Assembly: GCF_002179635.1 (NCBI RefSeq)
Contig: NZ_NFOE01000091.1
Span: forward strand, 1 to 64,000
Source: Campylobacter jejuni
GTDB taxonomy: Bacteria; Campylobacterota; Campylobacteria; Campylobacterales; Campylobacteraceae
Length of the DNA stretch: 64,000 nucleotides
Direction of reading: 5' to 3'
Numbering within the stretch: the first letter of the stretch is position 1; every line of letters starts with the position of its first letter. Both the position numbers and the translations under genes were made by a program. Of this stretch, positions 53,494-61,695 are shown in pieces. The notes under the pieces are model-generated. The model was not told the DNA's origin. It ran no database searches and saw only the letters and a list, made by a program, of their open reading frames with translations.

Positions 53494-54825
53494 ATGGATA
53501 TTATTTTTATACTTCAACTTTTTATTATTTTTTCTATGATAGCCATAGGTGGTAGATATGGTGGTATAGGACTTGGGGTTGCAGGTGGGCTTGGTATGTG
53601 TATTTTGGTTTTAGTCTTTGGTATGCAACCAGCTTCACTTCCTGTAAGTGTTGTGTTTATTATACTTGCTGTGATTACTTGCGTGAGTGTTTTGCAAAGC
53701 GCAGGCGGGCTTGATTTGCTAGTAAAAATAGCTGAAAAAGCATTAAAGAAAAAACCTCAAGCTATTGTTTTTATGGGTCCATTAATCACATCCACATTTA
53801 CAATATTTTGTGGTACTACTTATGTAGCTTTTTCTGTTTATCCAGTGATTGCTGAAGTAGCTGCTCAAGCTAAAATTCGCCCTGAAAGACCACTTTCGGT
53901 TTCAGTTATAGCAGCAGGTATTGCAGTGGTGGCTTCTCCTATGAGTGCAGCCACTGCAGGTATGGTGGCTATTTTAGCTGTTAGTGGTGTAGGGCTTGTT
54001 CAAATATTAGCTGTGGTAATGCCAGCATTTTTAATTGGTGTTGTATGTGCTTGTTTGAGTGTTTTTAAAAGAGGAAAAGAGCTTGAGCAAGATGAAGAAT
54101 TTCAAAGAAGAGTAAGAGCAGGGGAATATCAGTTTTTAACTCAAGATAAACAAGAAGATAAACAAGAAACAGATCCTAAAGTAAAAAGAGCTTTATTGAT
54201 ATTTGCTTTGGGGATTTTAACCATTATTTTCTTTGGGACTTTTACGAATTTATTGCCTCATTATGAGCTTGCAAATGGTAAAATAGAAAGACTTTCTACT
54301 CCAAATTTAATCCAAATGATCATGCTTGCAACAGCTTGTTTGATTATGCTTTTTGCTAAAGTTCCTGCTAATAAACTTGGTGAAGCTTCGGTATTTAAAT
54401 CAGGACTTATAGGCGTTGTAGGGGTTTTTGGTATAGCTTGGATGACAGGAACATTTTTTGAAGCTTATAAGCCTTTATTTAGCGATTCTTTATCGCATAT
54501 TGTAGAGGATTATCCATATTTATTTGGTGTGGCTTTATTTGCTTTTTCTATGGTGATTTTTTCTCCAGCTGCAACAGTAGCAGCTTTGATGCCTTTGGGT
54601 GTGAGTTTGGGAATTCCTCCTCAAATTCTTATCGTGCTTTATCCTTGTGTGAGTGGAGATTTTATAGTCCCAGGAGCTAATCAAATAGCATGTGTGGCTT
54701 TTGATAGAACAGGCACAACAAAAATAGGTAAATTTGTGATCAATCACTCTTATTTAAGACCAGGTTTTGCTTTAATTATCGGCGCTGTTGTAAGTGCTTA
54801 TTTTATATCACAAATAGTTTTTTAG
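53494..54825 (+). CDS. DcuA/DcuB-type anaerobic C4-dicarboxylate transporter
   Basis: Inner-membrane antiporter of the Dcu family, exchanging fumarate, aspartate, malate and succinate. About eleven hydrophobic segments; family blocks are GGRYGGIGLGVAGGLGMCILVLVFGMQP, GPLITSTFTIFCGTTYVAFSVYPVIAEVA, ASPMSAATAGMVAI and SGDFIVPGANQIACVAFDRTGTTKIGKFVINHSY in part. Length 443 aa is exact for DcuA/B. Coupled to argH; it probably takes up the lyase substrate or exports succinate. The assignment to DcuA or DcuB needs a tree. The following regulator gene converges on it with 3 bases between. Confidence 0.9.
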   Translation: MDIIFILQLFIIFSMIAIGGRYGGIGLGVAGGLGMCILVLVFGMQPASLPVSVVFIILAVITCVSVLQSAGGLDLLVKIAEKALKKKPQAIVFMGPLITSTFTIFCGTTYVAFSVYPVIAEVAAQAKIRPERPLSVSVIAAGIAVVASPMSAATAGMVAILAVSGVGLVQILAVVMPAFLIGVVCACLSVFKRGKELEQDEEFQRRVRAGEYQFLTQDKQEDKQETDPKVKRALLIFALGILTIIFFGTFTNLLPHYELANGKIERLSTPNLIQMIMLATACLIMLFAKVPANKLGEASVFKSGLIGVVGVFGIAWMTGTFFEAYKPLFSDSLSHIVEDYPYLFGVALFAFSMVIFSPAATVAALMPLGVSLGIPPQILIVLYPCVSGDFIVPGANQIACVAFDRTGTTKIGKFVINHSYLRPGFALIIGAVVSAYFISQIVF

Positions 54826-54828
54826 TTA

Positions 54829-55503
54829 TTAAAGGCTATTTTTAAGTTTTTGTAAATACCTATAGACGCTAGGTTCTGATATGTTAAGCGACTTAGCAAC
54901 TATAGGTATGCTTCCTTTGATGTTAAAAATTCCTTTTGAATGAAGCTTTTTAATAATCTCATCTTTTTGCTCAGTGCTTAAGCTATATCCTGAATTTAAA
55001 TATTTCAAATCTATGTTTTCGGCTAAAATATCTTCTATAGAATGACTAAGTGTTTCTATATTACTCACATTGTGTAAATTTACATTGTTTTGATTATGAA
55101 TATCTAATAAATCACTAAAATCATTGATTTTTTCAAGTTCTATGATTTTACTAATAGCATTTCTAAGCTCTGTGGTATCGTGATTTATACATAAAATTCC
55201 CACAATTTTATTTTGATTTTTTATAAAAAAAGTTGATCCAGTAACAATCTTAGATTTTCCAACCTTTGCTTTATAATCACATAAAAAGTCTTTATTTAAA
55301 TACTCTTTTTCTTGTACAAGCTCACTTGCAAAAGAGGTTAGTGGAGAATTAATTGTTCTTCCGCTAATGTGGTTATTTGCAATAGCTGCTATATATGAAC
55401 CCTCATCTGAAATCACATGAAAAACGATTTCGTATTGATCTCCAAGCACCTGTCCTAAAAACTGAGTAAGTTTGATAAATAATTCTTTTTGTTGTTCATC
55501 CAT
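54829..55503 (-). CDS. YheO/DauR-type PAS-HTH transcription regulator (copy B)
   Basis: 224-aa paralogue of the gene at 49075-49713, sharing NNHISxRTINSPLT, GSTFFIK, LCINHDT and the helix-turn-helix GSIPIVAKSLNISEPSVYRYLQKLK. It is divergent from the ridA operon with a 167-base region that holds a strong promoter and two inverted repeats, so it is almost surely the regulator of that operon. It matches C. jejuni Cj1387c in position, as I recall. The PAS domain may sense an amino acid or imine metabolite; that is inference. Confidence 0.85.
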   Translation of the reverse strand: MDEQQKELFIKLTQFLGQVLGDQYEIVFHVISDEGSYIAAIANNHISGRTINSPLTSFASELVQEKEYLNKDFLCDYKAKVGKSKIVTGSTFFIKNQNKIVGILCINHDTTELRNAISKIIELEKINDFSDLLDIHNQNNVNLHNVSNIETLSHSIEDILAENIDLKYLNSGYSLSTEQKDEIIKKLHSKGIFNIKGSIPIVAKSLNISEPSVYRYLQKLKNSL

Positions 55504-55524
55504 GATCTAGACCTTTTTGTTGTT

Positions 55525-55542
55525 TTTTGTTATTTTACAAAA
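55525..55542. promoter_or_regulatory. Inverted repeat 1 between regulator B and ridA
   Basis: TTTTGT-TATTTT-ACAAAA, perfect 6-base arms. Its centre is 31 bases, about three helical turns, from that of the second inverted repeat, so dimers could bind on the same DNA face. It also overlaps the expected promoter region of the regulator gene. Confidence 0.45.
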
Positions 55543-55555
55543 TATTTTCATCAAA

Positions 55556-55573
55556 GTTGTTAATATTTACAAC
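55556..55573. promoter_or_regulatory. Inverted repeat 2 between regulator B and ridA
   Basis: GTTGT-N8-ACAAC; shares the TGT...ACA core with the first inverted repeat. It lies about 34 bases upstream of the ridA -35, a position suited to activation. Confidence 0.45.
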
Positions 55574-55606
55574 AATAAAAAAAATTATTATTATGATAAA
55601 AAAATA

Positions 55607-55635
55607 TTGACAATTTATTATTATGATGATAATAT
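55607..55635 (+). promoter_or_regulatory. Strong promoter of the ridA operon
   Basis: TTGACA, exactly 17 bases, TAATAT: a consensus -35 with a good -10, rare in a genus that usually lacks a -35. The ATG of ridA follows about 35 bases downstream with an AAGGAG site. Confidence 0.7.
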
Positions 55636-55670
55636 TATATTATGATTTCATTTAAACACAAGGAGTATAC

Positions 55671-56033
55671 ATGGCAAATTATCCAAAGGCTATAGGACCA
55701 TATTCAGCTTATAGAGAAGCTAATGGTTTGTTATTTATTTCAGGACAACTTCCTATTAATCCAGAAAGTGGAAATATAGAAAGTGAAGATGTGAAAGAGC
55801 AAACAAGACAATCATTGTTAAATATTAAGGCTATATTAGAAGAAAATAATCTTTATTTTAACAATGTGGTTAAAACTACTTGTTTTTTAGCTAACATTGA
55901 TGATTTTGTGGCTTTCAATGAGGTTTATTCTGAATTTTTTGCAGCTCCATATCCTGCAAGAAGTGCTTTTGCGGTAAAAGATCTTCCTAAAGGAGCAAAA
56001 GTGGAGATAGAGGTTATTGCTCATAAAGGATAG
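55671..56033 (+). CDS. ridA: RidA family enamine/imine deaminase
   Basis: Hydrolyses reactive enamines and imines such as 2-aminoacrylate made by PLP-dependent lyases, so protecting PLP enzymes. Family marks: AIGPYSAYREANGLLFISGQLPINPESG near the N-terminus, VVKTTCFLANIDDFVAFNEVY, and the active-site PARSAFAVKDLPKGAKVEIEVIAHKG with the conserved arginine (about R104). Length 120 aa is normal. First gene of a five-gene operon that also has a PLP lyase, which suits its role. Confidence 0.93.
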   Translation: MANYPKAIGPYSAYREANGLLFISGQLPINPESGNIESEDVKEQTRQSLLNIKAILEENNLYFNNVVKTTCFLANIDDFVAFNEVYSEFFAAPYPARSAFAVKDLPKGAKVEIEVIAHKG

Positions 56034-56036
56034 AGC

Positions 56037-57476
56037 ATGTTGGGTTTATTTTTTGCAGGATGTTCTATATTTTTACTTGTTTTTATGCTCTATAAAAAAA
56101 TCAACGCCCATATGGCGTTGCTTTTAAGTGGTTTATTCTTGTTAGCTTTAGCAGGAATTTTTGGACTTTCCCCTATCATTAGTGAAAAGCAATCTTTACA
56201 TTTAGGTCTTTTTGATATTTTCCAAGTAGTAAATACTAAAATGTCAAGTACTCTAGCAGGACTTGGACTTACTTTGATGTGTATAGCAGGATTTTCTGCT
56301 TATATGGATCATGTGGGTGCAAGCTATGCTTTATTTAAAGTATTTGAAAGACCTTTAAAGGCAGTAAAATCACCTTATATTTTATTGCTAGTTTCATATT
56401 TTGTAATTCAGTTTTTAGTGCTTTTTATACCTTCACATGCAGGTTTAGCACTTTTGCTTATGGTTACAATGTATCCTATTTTAGTGCGTTCAGGTGTTTC
56501 TAAGCTTTCTGCGCTTTCGATTATTGCAATTTGTCAATATATTGATCACGGTCCAGGTAGTGGAAATGTGATTTTGGCTGCAAAAACAGCTGAAATTGAT
56601 CCTGCGGTATATTTTGTGCATTATCAGCTTCCTACAACTGTGCCTATTATCATAGCAGTAGGTATTGCGATTTATTTTTGCTCAAAATATTTTGATAAAA
56701 AAGAAAATTTCACATTTAACCGTGATGATGTTGAAAAAGAATTAGCAGAACATGATGGTAAAAGTGAAGAGCTTAAAAAGCCACCTAGAATTTATGCGAT
56801 TTTACCTATTATACCTTTAGTATTAATTTTGGGCTTTAGTAGTGTTTTAGATAGCATTATGGTGTTAATGGGGCTTACCACTATGGAAGAAGTTAAAGCA
56901 GCTTCATCTACTGCTATTAAAATGAATGTGCCAGTTGCTATGATGATTTCAACCTTTATAGCGATTGTTTTTGAAATCATTCGTTATAAAAGTTTAATTG
57001 ATACTTTAAATTCTATCATGGTATTTTTCAAAGGTATGGGACATTTGTTTGTAATCACAGTTTCTTTGATCGTTTGTGGTCAAGTTTTTGCAAGCGGACT
57101 TTTATCAGTTGGTTTTGTGGATACTTTAATAGGTTTTGCAAAAGATGCAGGTTTTGGAGTGCTTGCTATTATTATAGCAGTTTCTATTTTGCTTGCTGTG
57201 TGTGCATTTTTAATGGGTTCAGGAAATGCAGCATTTTTTTCTTTTGCACCACTTATCCCAAATATAGCAAAATCTTTTGGCGTTGAAATCATAGCTATGA
57301 TAGCACCTATTCAAATTATGACAGGTTTTGGTAGATGTGTTTCACCTATTGCACCTGCTATTTTGGCGATTTCAGCTATGGCTAAAGTAAATCCATTACA
57401 AGTTGTAAAAAGAACAGCTATTCCTATGCTTGTAGCTGCTATTGTTAATGTGATTATGACTTATGTTTATCTATAA
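56037..57476 (+). CDS. dcuC: DcuC-family C4-dicarboxylate transporter
   Basis: Integral membrane carrier of the DcuC family with about twelve hydrophobic segments. Blocks include KMSSTLAGLGLTLMCIAGFSAYMDHVGAS, FIPSHAGLALLLMVTMYPILV, YIDHGPGSGNVILAAKTAEIDP and MTGFGRCVSPIAPAILAISAMAKV. Length 479 aa fits. It lies 3 bases after ridA and is probably the uptake system for the operon substrate. In C. jejuni the corresponding gene is, as I recall, a pseudogene (Cj1389); here it is open throughout. Confidence 0.88.
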   Translation: MLGLFFAGCSIFLLVFMLYKKINAHMALLLSGLFLLALAGIFGLSPIISEKQSLHLGLFDIFQVVNTKMSSTLAGLGLTLMCIAGFSAYMDHVGASYALFKVFERPLKAVKSPYILLLVSYFVIQFLVLFIPSHAGLALLLMVTMYPILVRSGVSKLSALSIIAICQYIDHGPGSGNVILAAKTAEIDPAVYFVHYQLPTTVPIIIAVGIAIYFCSKYFDKKENFTFNRDDVEKELAEHDGKSEELKKPPRIYAILPIIPLVLILGFSSVLDSIMVLMGLTTMEEVKAASSTAIKMNVPVAMMISTFIAIVFEIIRYKSLIDTLNSIMVFFKGMGHLFVITVSLIVCGQVFASGLLSVGFVDTLIGFAKDAGFGVLAIIIAVSILLAVCAFLMGSGNAAFFSFAPLIPNIAKSFGVEIIAMIAPIQIMTGFGRCVSPIAPAILAISAMAKVNPLQVVKRTAIPMLVAAIVNVIMTYVYL

Positions 57477-57489
57477 AAAGGAGTACAAA

Positions 57490-58659
57490 ATGAACAACAA
57501 AACTAAATTAATCCACCTAGGAAGAGGCGATCAAAACGCCGAAGTAAGATCGGTTAATCCAACCTTAATGCGTGCATCAACTATACTTTTTAAAGATCAC
57601 GCAACTTGGCAAAAATACCGCGAGCTAAGAAAAAATGAGCGTGTTTTGAGTTATGGTGCTAGAGGAACAGCTACAAATTTTGAACTTGAAAAACTAATTT
57701 GTGAGCTTGAAGGTGGCCATAGAGCGCAACTTTTCCCAACAGGGCTTGCAGCATTAGCTATGGTGCTTTTAAATTATGCTAGTAAAGATGCTCATTTTTT
57801 AATCACTGATGCTATTTATGGACCTGTTAGAACAATTTGTGATTTATTTTTAACTAAAATGGGCGTAGAAATTGACTTTTTAAAAGCTGATGCCTCTGAT
57901 GTAGAAGAAAAGATTAAACCAAATACAAAATTAATCCTTTGTGAAAGCCCAGGTTCTATACTTTATGAAATCATAGATTTGCCAAAACTTTGCGAAATTG
58001 CGCACAAACATAACATACCAGTAGCGATTGATAATACTTATTCAAGCGGGTATTTTTTAAATCCGCTTGAGCTTGGAGTAGATATTTCAGTAATTGCCGC
58101 GACTAAGTACTTAAGTGGGCATTCAGATGTTACTATGGGTATAGTAGTGATTAATGAAAAAGAATGGAAAAATTTTGACAAATTGCCAGAAGCTTTAGGA
58201 TTTACTACAAGTCCTGATGATGCTTATTTAGTACTTCGTGGTATGAGAACTTTAGATGTAAGAATGAGGGCTCATGAAAAAAGTGCAGATGAGGTAGTAG
58301 AATTTTTACAAAGTAGAAAAGAAGTTAAAACAATCTTTTATCCAAAATTAAAAACTCATCCAAACCATGAAGTTTTTATGCGCGATCATAAAGGCGCTAA
58401 TGGTATGGTAACGATTGAATTTGCAGATGGTATTTCAAAAGAACAAGCCATTAAATTTGTAGATAATTTAGAGTATTTTTCAATCGGTGCAAGCTGGGGT
58501 GGATATGAGAGTTTAGCTACTGTTACTACTCCACCAAGAACTGCGACAGATTGGAGTGCTAGAGGGCCTTTTGTGAGATTTCATATAGGTCTTGAAGATA
58601 GTAAGGATTTGATTGCTGATTTAAAACAAGCATTTGAAAAAATAAATTTTAAAGGATAA
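57490..58659 (+). CDS. metC: Cystathionine beta-lyase-like PLP enzyme
   Basis: Fold-type I PLP enzyme of the Cys/Met-metabolism family. Visible are the cofactor loops SYGARGTATNFELEKLI and FPTGLAALAMVL, CESPGSILYEI, DNTYSSGYFLNPLELGVD and the Schiff-base lysine in VIAATKYLSGHSDVTMG (K206). It resembles E. coli-type MetC more than MetB. Such beta-eliminations release 2-aminoacrylate, the RidA substrate. Length 389 aa from the ATG at 57490, which has an AAAAGGAG site; an upstream codon at 57463 would overlap dcuC. True substrate may be a different thioether or amino acid. Confidence 0.88.
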   Translation: MNNKTKLIHLGRGDQNAEVRSVNPTLMRASTILFKDHATWQKYRELRKNERVLSYGARGTATNFELEKLICELEGGHRAQLFPTGLAALAMVLLNYASKDAHFLITDAIYGPVRTICDLFLTKMGVEIDFLKADASDVEEKIKPNTKLILCESPGSILYEIIDLPKLCEIAHKHNIPVAIDNTYSSGYFLNPLELGVDISVIAATKYLSGHSDVTMGIVVINEKEWKNFDKLPEALGFTTSPDDAYLVLRGMRTLDVRMRAHEKSADEVVEFLQSRKEVKTIFYPKLKTHPNHEVFMRDHKGANGMVTIEFADGISKEQAIKFVDNLEYFSIGASWGGYESLATVTTPPRTATDWSARGPFVRFHIGLEDSKDLIADLKQAFEKINFKG

Positions 58660-58662
58660 AAC

Positions 58663-60027
58663 ATGGGTGTGAGTGTATTTGATATGAGGTTGCTTCAAGA
58701 TTCTTGGAGCACCCCTGCAATGAGAGCTATTTTTAGTGAAGAAAATAGAATTCAAAAATGGCTTGATGTAGAAGCTGCCCTGGCAAAAACTCAAGCAAAA
58801 CTTGGCATTATCCCTAATGAAGCAGCTATAGAAATAGCTAAAAAGGCTCATTATAAATTTATGGATATGGATTTTATTTTTGCTGAGTTTAAAAAGACCA
58901 AACACCCTTTAGTACCTACTGTGCGTGGTTTAGAAAAAGCTTGCGAAAATGGTCTTGGTGAATATGTGCATTTTGGTGTAACAACGCAAGATATCATTGA
59001 TACAGGCATAGTTTTACAATTTAAAGAAGCTATGGCTTTAATCAAGCAAGATTTAAAAGATATAGCTAAAAATTTAGCAAAAATTGCAAAAGAGCATAAA
59101 AATACAGCGATGATGGGAAGAACCTTAGCTTTACAAGCTTTGCCTATAACTTTTGGACACAAAGTTGCAATTTGGCTTAGTGAGCTTAATCGCCACTATG
59201 AAAGAATTATTGAACTTGAAAAAAGATTATATGCAGGATTAATCGTAGGCGCAGTAGGAACTAAAGCAAGCTTAAGTGACAAGGCTAATGAAGTAGAAAA
59301 ACTTACTTTAGAAAGCTTAGGTTTAGAAGTTCCTGATATCTCATGGCAACCAGCAAGAGATCGTTTCATTGAGCTTGGTTATGTTTTAGGCAATATCAAT
59401 GCAACATTTAACAAAATCGCACATCAACTTTTAATCTTAGCTCATAATGAAATCGATGAAATTGCTGAACCTTTTGGAAAAGGTCAAGTAGGAAGCTCTA
59501 CTATGCCTCATAAAAGAAATCCTGCAGTAAGTGAAAACGCAGTGACTGTAAGTAATGCCCTAAGAGCTAATATTGCAATTTTAAGCGATATAGAAAGACA
59601 TGAGCATGAAAGAGATGGTCAAGTTTGGAAAATGGAATGGAAGCTTTTACCAGAAGCATTTTTAATGCTTTCGGTGGTATTAGCAAATATGAAATTTGTC
59701 TTTGATGATTTAGAAGTTAAAAAAGACAAAATGTTAAAAAATCTTGATACGCTTAATGGCTTTGTATTAGCAGAGCGCGTGATGTTTGCTTTGAGTGATC
59801 ATTATGGTAAACAACATGCACATGAAATTGTTTATGAAAATGCTATGAGAGGTATAGAAAATCATAAAACTTTCAAAGAAGTTTTACTTGAAGATGAGCG
59901 TGTGAGTAAGGTTTTAAGTGAAAAAGACATTGATGTTTTAATGGATGCTACAACTTATGTAGGTTATGCACCAAAATTAGTTGATGAGTTCTTAGAAAAA
60001 ATCGCTAATGCACCAATTCTAAAGTAG
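58663..60027 (+). CDS. PurB/CMLE-type lyase of the fumarase/aspartase superfamily
   Basis: 454-aa lyase with the superfamily signature GSSTMPHKRNPAVSENA (loop serines 278-279), preceded by HFGVTTQDIIDTG and MMGRTLALQALPITFGHKVA. These residues are shared by adenylosuccinate lyase, carboxymuconate cycloisomerase and the iminodisuccinate/EDDS lyases. All eliminate fumarate-type products from N- or C-substituted succinates. It lies in a transport-and-lyase operon, not with purine genes, so I think it is a catabolic lyase yielding fumarate rather than the housekeeping PurB. C. jejuni counterpart: Cj1394 as I recall. Confidence 0.85.
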   Translation: MGVSVFDMRLLQDSWSTPAMRAIFSEENRIQKWLDVEAALAKTQAKLGIIPNEAAIEIAKKAHYKFMDMDFIFAEFKKTKHPLVPTVRGLEKACENGLGEYVHFGVTTQDIIDTGIVLQFKEAMALIKQDLKDIAKNLAKIAKEHKNTAMMGRTLALQALPITFGHKVAIWLSELNRHYERIIELEKRLYAGLIVGAVGTKASLSDKANEVEKLTLESLGLEVPDISWQPARDRFIELGYVLGNINATFNKIAHQLLILAHNEIDEIAEPFGKGQVGSSTMPHKRNPAVSENAVTVSNALRANIAILSDIERHEHERDGQVWKMEWKLLPEAFLMLSVVLANMKFVFDDLEVKKDKMLKNLDTLNGFVLAERVMFALSDHYGKQHAHEIVYENAMRGIENHKTFKEVLLEDERVSKVLSEKDIDVLMDATTYVGYAPKLVDEFLEKIANAPILK

Positions 60028-60033
60028 GAAAAA

Positions 60034-61374
60034 ATGTATTTAAGTGAAAAACTAGCCGAATTTATCGTAAATTTAGACTATGAAGCTATCCCTAGTGAAG
60101 TAAAGCAAAGAGCAAAAGAGCTTATGCTTGATGCACTAGGAACAGCCCTAGCTGCTAAAAATGAAGCTTGTGTTTTAAATGCAACTAAGGCTTTTGAAGC
60201 TTTAAGCGTAAATCCTAGTGAAAAAATTTGGAGTGGGGATAAAAAGCTTGATGTAATTTATGCTGCGATGGTAAATGCTATCGCAGCACATGCCCTTGAT
60301 TTTGATGATACTCATACTGAAGCTATTTTGCACGCTAGTGCTATTTTAACTCCACTTTGTTTAACTTATGGATTTAGCGTAAGTAAGGATGGAAAAAAAG
60401 TTTTAAAAGCCTTTATTGTTGGTTGGGAAATTGCTGCTAGAGTGGGTATAGCAAGCAAAGGAAGTTTCCATAAACGCGGCTTTCACACTACAGCTATAGC
60501 AGGAATTTTTGGTAGTGTGGCTGCAAGCTGTGTTTTGCTTGATTTAAACAAAGAACAAATCATCAATGCACTAGGTTTAGCAGGAAGTTTTGCAAGTGGG
60601 GTGAATGAGTTTTTATCTAATGGGTCTAATTCTAAAGTTTTACACATAGCTAATGCTTTGAAAAATGGAATTTTAGTAGCAAATTGCGCAAAAGCTAATA
60701 TGAGCGGTCCTTTGAGTATATTTGAAGGAAGGGATAATATCTTTAGAACTTTTGGCTTAGAAGATGAGTGTGATAAAAATGAACTTTGCAAGGGCTTGAA
60801 TGAAATTTGGCAAGTAATGCAAGTTTCGTTAAAACCTTATCCAAGCTGTCATTTTGCACATGGGCTTATTGATTGTGCTATGAGTTTAAGAAATGATGGC
60901 TTAAAAGCACAAGATATCAAAAGTATACATTGCTTTGTAGATGAGGTGCCAATTTCATTTATCTGTGATCCAATAGAAGCAAAATACACTCCACAAAGTG
61001 CTTATGCGGCCAAATTTTCTATGCCTTTTTTAATGGCTTTGGCATTTTTTGATGGCAAGATCACTTTAAAATCTTATGAAGATTTAAGCAGGAGTGAAGT
61101 AATAGAATTTGCTAAAAAAATTAGCTATGAAAAGAAAAAATCTAGTGGTTTCCCTAAATACTTTCCAGGGCATTTAGAAGCTGTTTTAAATGATGGAAGA
61201 GTAATTAAAAAAGATGTGTTTATAAATAAAGGAAATTTTGATAATCCTTTAAGTTTTGATGAATTAAAAGATAAATTTCTTTCTAATGCTAGCATAGCAC
61301 TTTCTTTAGAAAAGGCTGAGGAATTAGTCAAAAAGCTCCAAAATTTAGAAAATCTAAATGGTTTTGATTTCTAG
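60034..61374 (+). CDS. MmgE/PrpD family protein
   Basis: 446 aa, MmgE/PrpD fold. N-terminal helical domain with DALGTALAAKNEACVLNA and ALDFDDTHTEAILHASAILTPL, GWEIAARVGIASKGSFHKRGFHTTAIAGIFGSVAA in pattern, and KPYPSCHFAHGLIDCAMSL. The family includes 2-methylcitrate dehydratase, cis-aconitate decarboxylase and iminodisuccinate epimerase. The last one works with a fumarase-superfamily lyase, exactly the neighbour here. No methylcitrate cycle genes are near. In C. jejuni the counterpart is, as I recall, a pseudogene (Cj1395); here it is intact. A strong terminator follows. Confidence 0.85.
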   Translation: MYLSEKLAEFIVNLDYEAIPSEVKQRAKELMLDALGTALAAKNEACVLNATKAFEALSVNPSEKIWSGDKKLDVIYAAMVNAIAAHALDFDDTHTEAILHASAILTPLCLTYGFSVSKDGKKVLKAFIVGWEIAARVGIASKGSFHKRGFHTTAIAGIFGSVAASCVLLDLNKEQIINALGLAGSFASGVNEFLSNGSNSKVLHIANALKNGILVANCAKANMSGPLSIFEGRDNIFRTFGLEDECDKNELCKGLNEIWQVMQVSLKPYPSCHFAHGLIDCAMSLRNDGLKAQDIKSIHCFVDEVPISFICDPIEAKYTPQSAYAAKFSMPFLMALAFFDGKITLKSYEDLSRSEVIEFAKKISYEKKKSSGFPKYFPGHLEAVLNDGRVIKKDVFINKGNFDNPLSFDELKDKFLSNASIALSLEKAEELVKKLQNLENLNGFDF

Positions 61375-61407
61375 CAATCTCATTTTTTTGAGATTGCTTA
61401 TTATTTT
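61373..61407 (+). terminator. Terminator of the ridA operon
   Basis: AGCAATCTCA and TGAGATTGCT, a perfect 10-base stem around six T residues, followed by TATTATTTT. It begins at the stop codon of the MmgE/PrpD gene and isolates the operon from feoAB. Confidence 0.85.
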
Positions 61408-61432
61408 AAAAAAGAAATAATTTAATTTTTTA

Positions 61433-61438
61433 TATAAT
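61433..61438 (+). promoter_or_regulatory. -10 element of feoAB
   Basis: TATAAT within TTTATATAATGTTTTATC, 30 bases before the feoA ATG. The AT-rich stretch just upstream (61408-61432) may hide a Fur site, but I see no convincing palindrome. Confidence 0.5.
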
Positions 61439-61467
61439 GTTTTATCTTAGTTTTTGTAAGGAAAAAC

Positions 61468-61695
61468 ATGACTTTAGATACATTAAAAGATAATGAAGAA
61501 GCTCTTATAGTAGGTTTTGAAGCAGATAAACAACTCCAAGCAAGACTTTTTAGTTTTGGTTTTGCAAAAAACAAAAAAGTTAAAAAAATTCGCTCTTCCA
61601 TAGCAAATTCTACTATTATGGTAGAACTTGATACAACTTGCGTGATTTTACGCTCAAGTGAAGCAAAAATAATACAAATTTCAAAAGAGTTCTAA
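61468..61695 (+). CDS. feoA: Ferrous iron transport accessory protein FeoA
   Basis: Small SH3-like protein that assists FeoB. 75 aa; the pattern LDTLKDNEEALIVGFEADKQLQARLFSFGFAKNKKVKKIRSS matches FeoA, with the basic turn in the middle. The stop shares its last base with the feoB start, giving tight coupling. AAGGAA ribosome site. Confidence 0.9.
   Translation: MTLDTLKDNEEALIVGFEADKQLQARLFSFGFAKNKKVKKIRSSIANSTIMVELDTTCVILRSSEAKIIQISKEF

Noticed and set aside
58663..60027. Housekeeping adenylosuccinate lyase purB
   Set aside because: Family signature fits, but the gene is embedded in a transport and lyase operon with no purine genes and lies beside an MmgE/PrpD gene, so a catabolic role is more likely; not excluded.
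60034..61374. 2-methylcitrate dehydratase PrpD of propionate catabolism
   Set aside because: No prpB, prpC or acnD genes are nearby, and MmgE/PrpD members have several other reactions; kept only as a family name.
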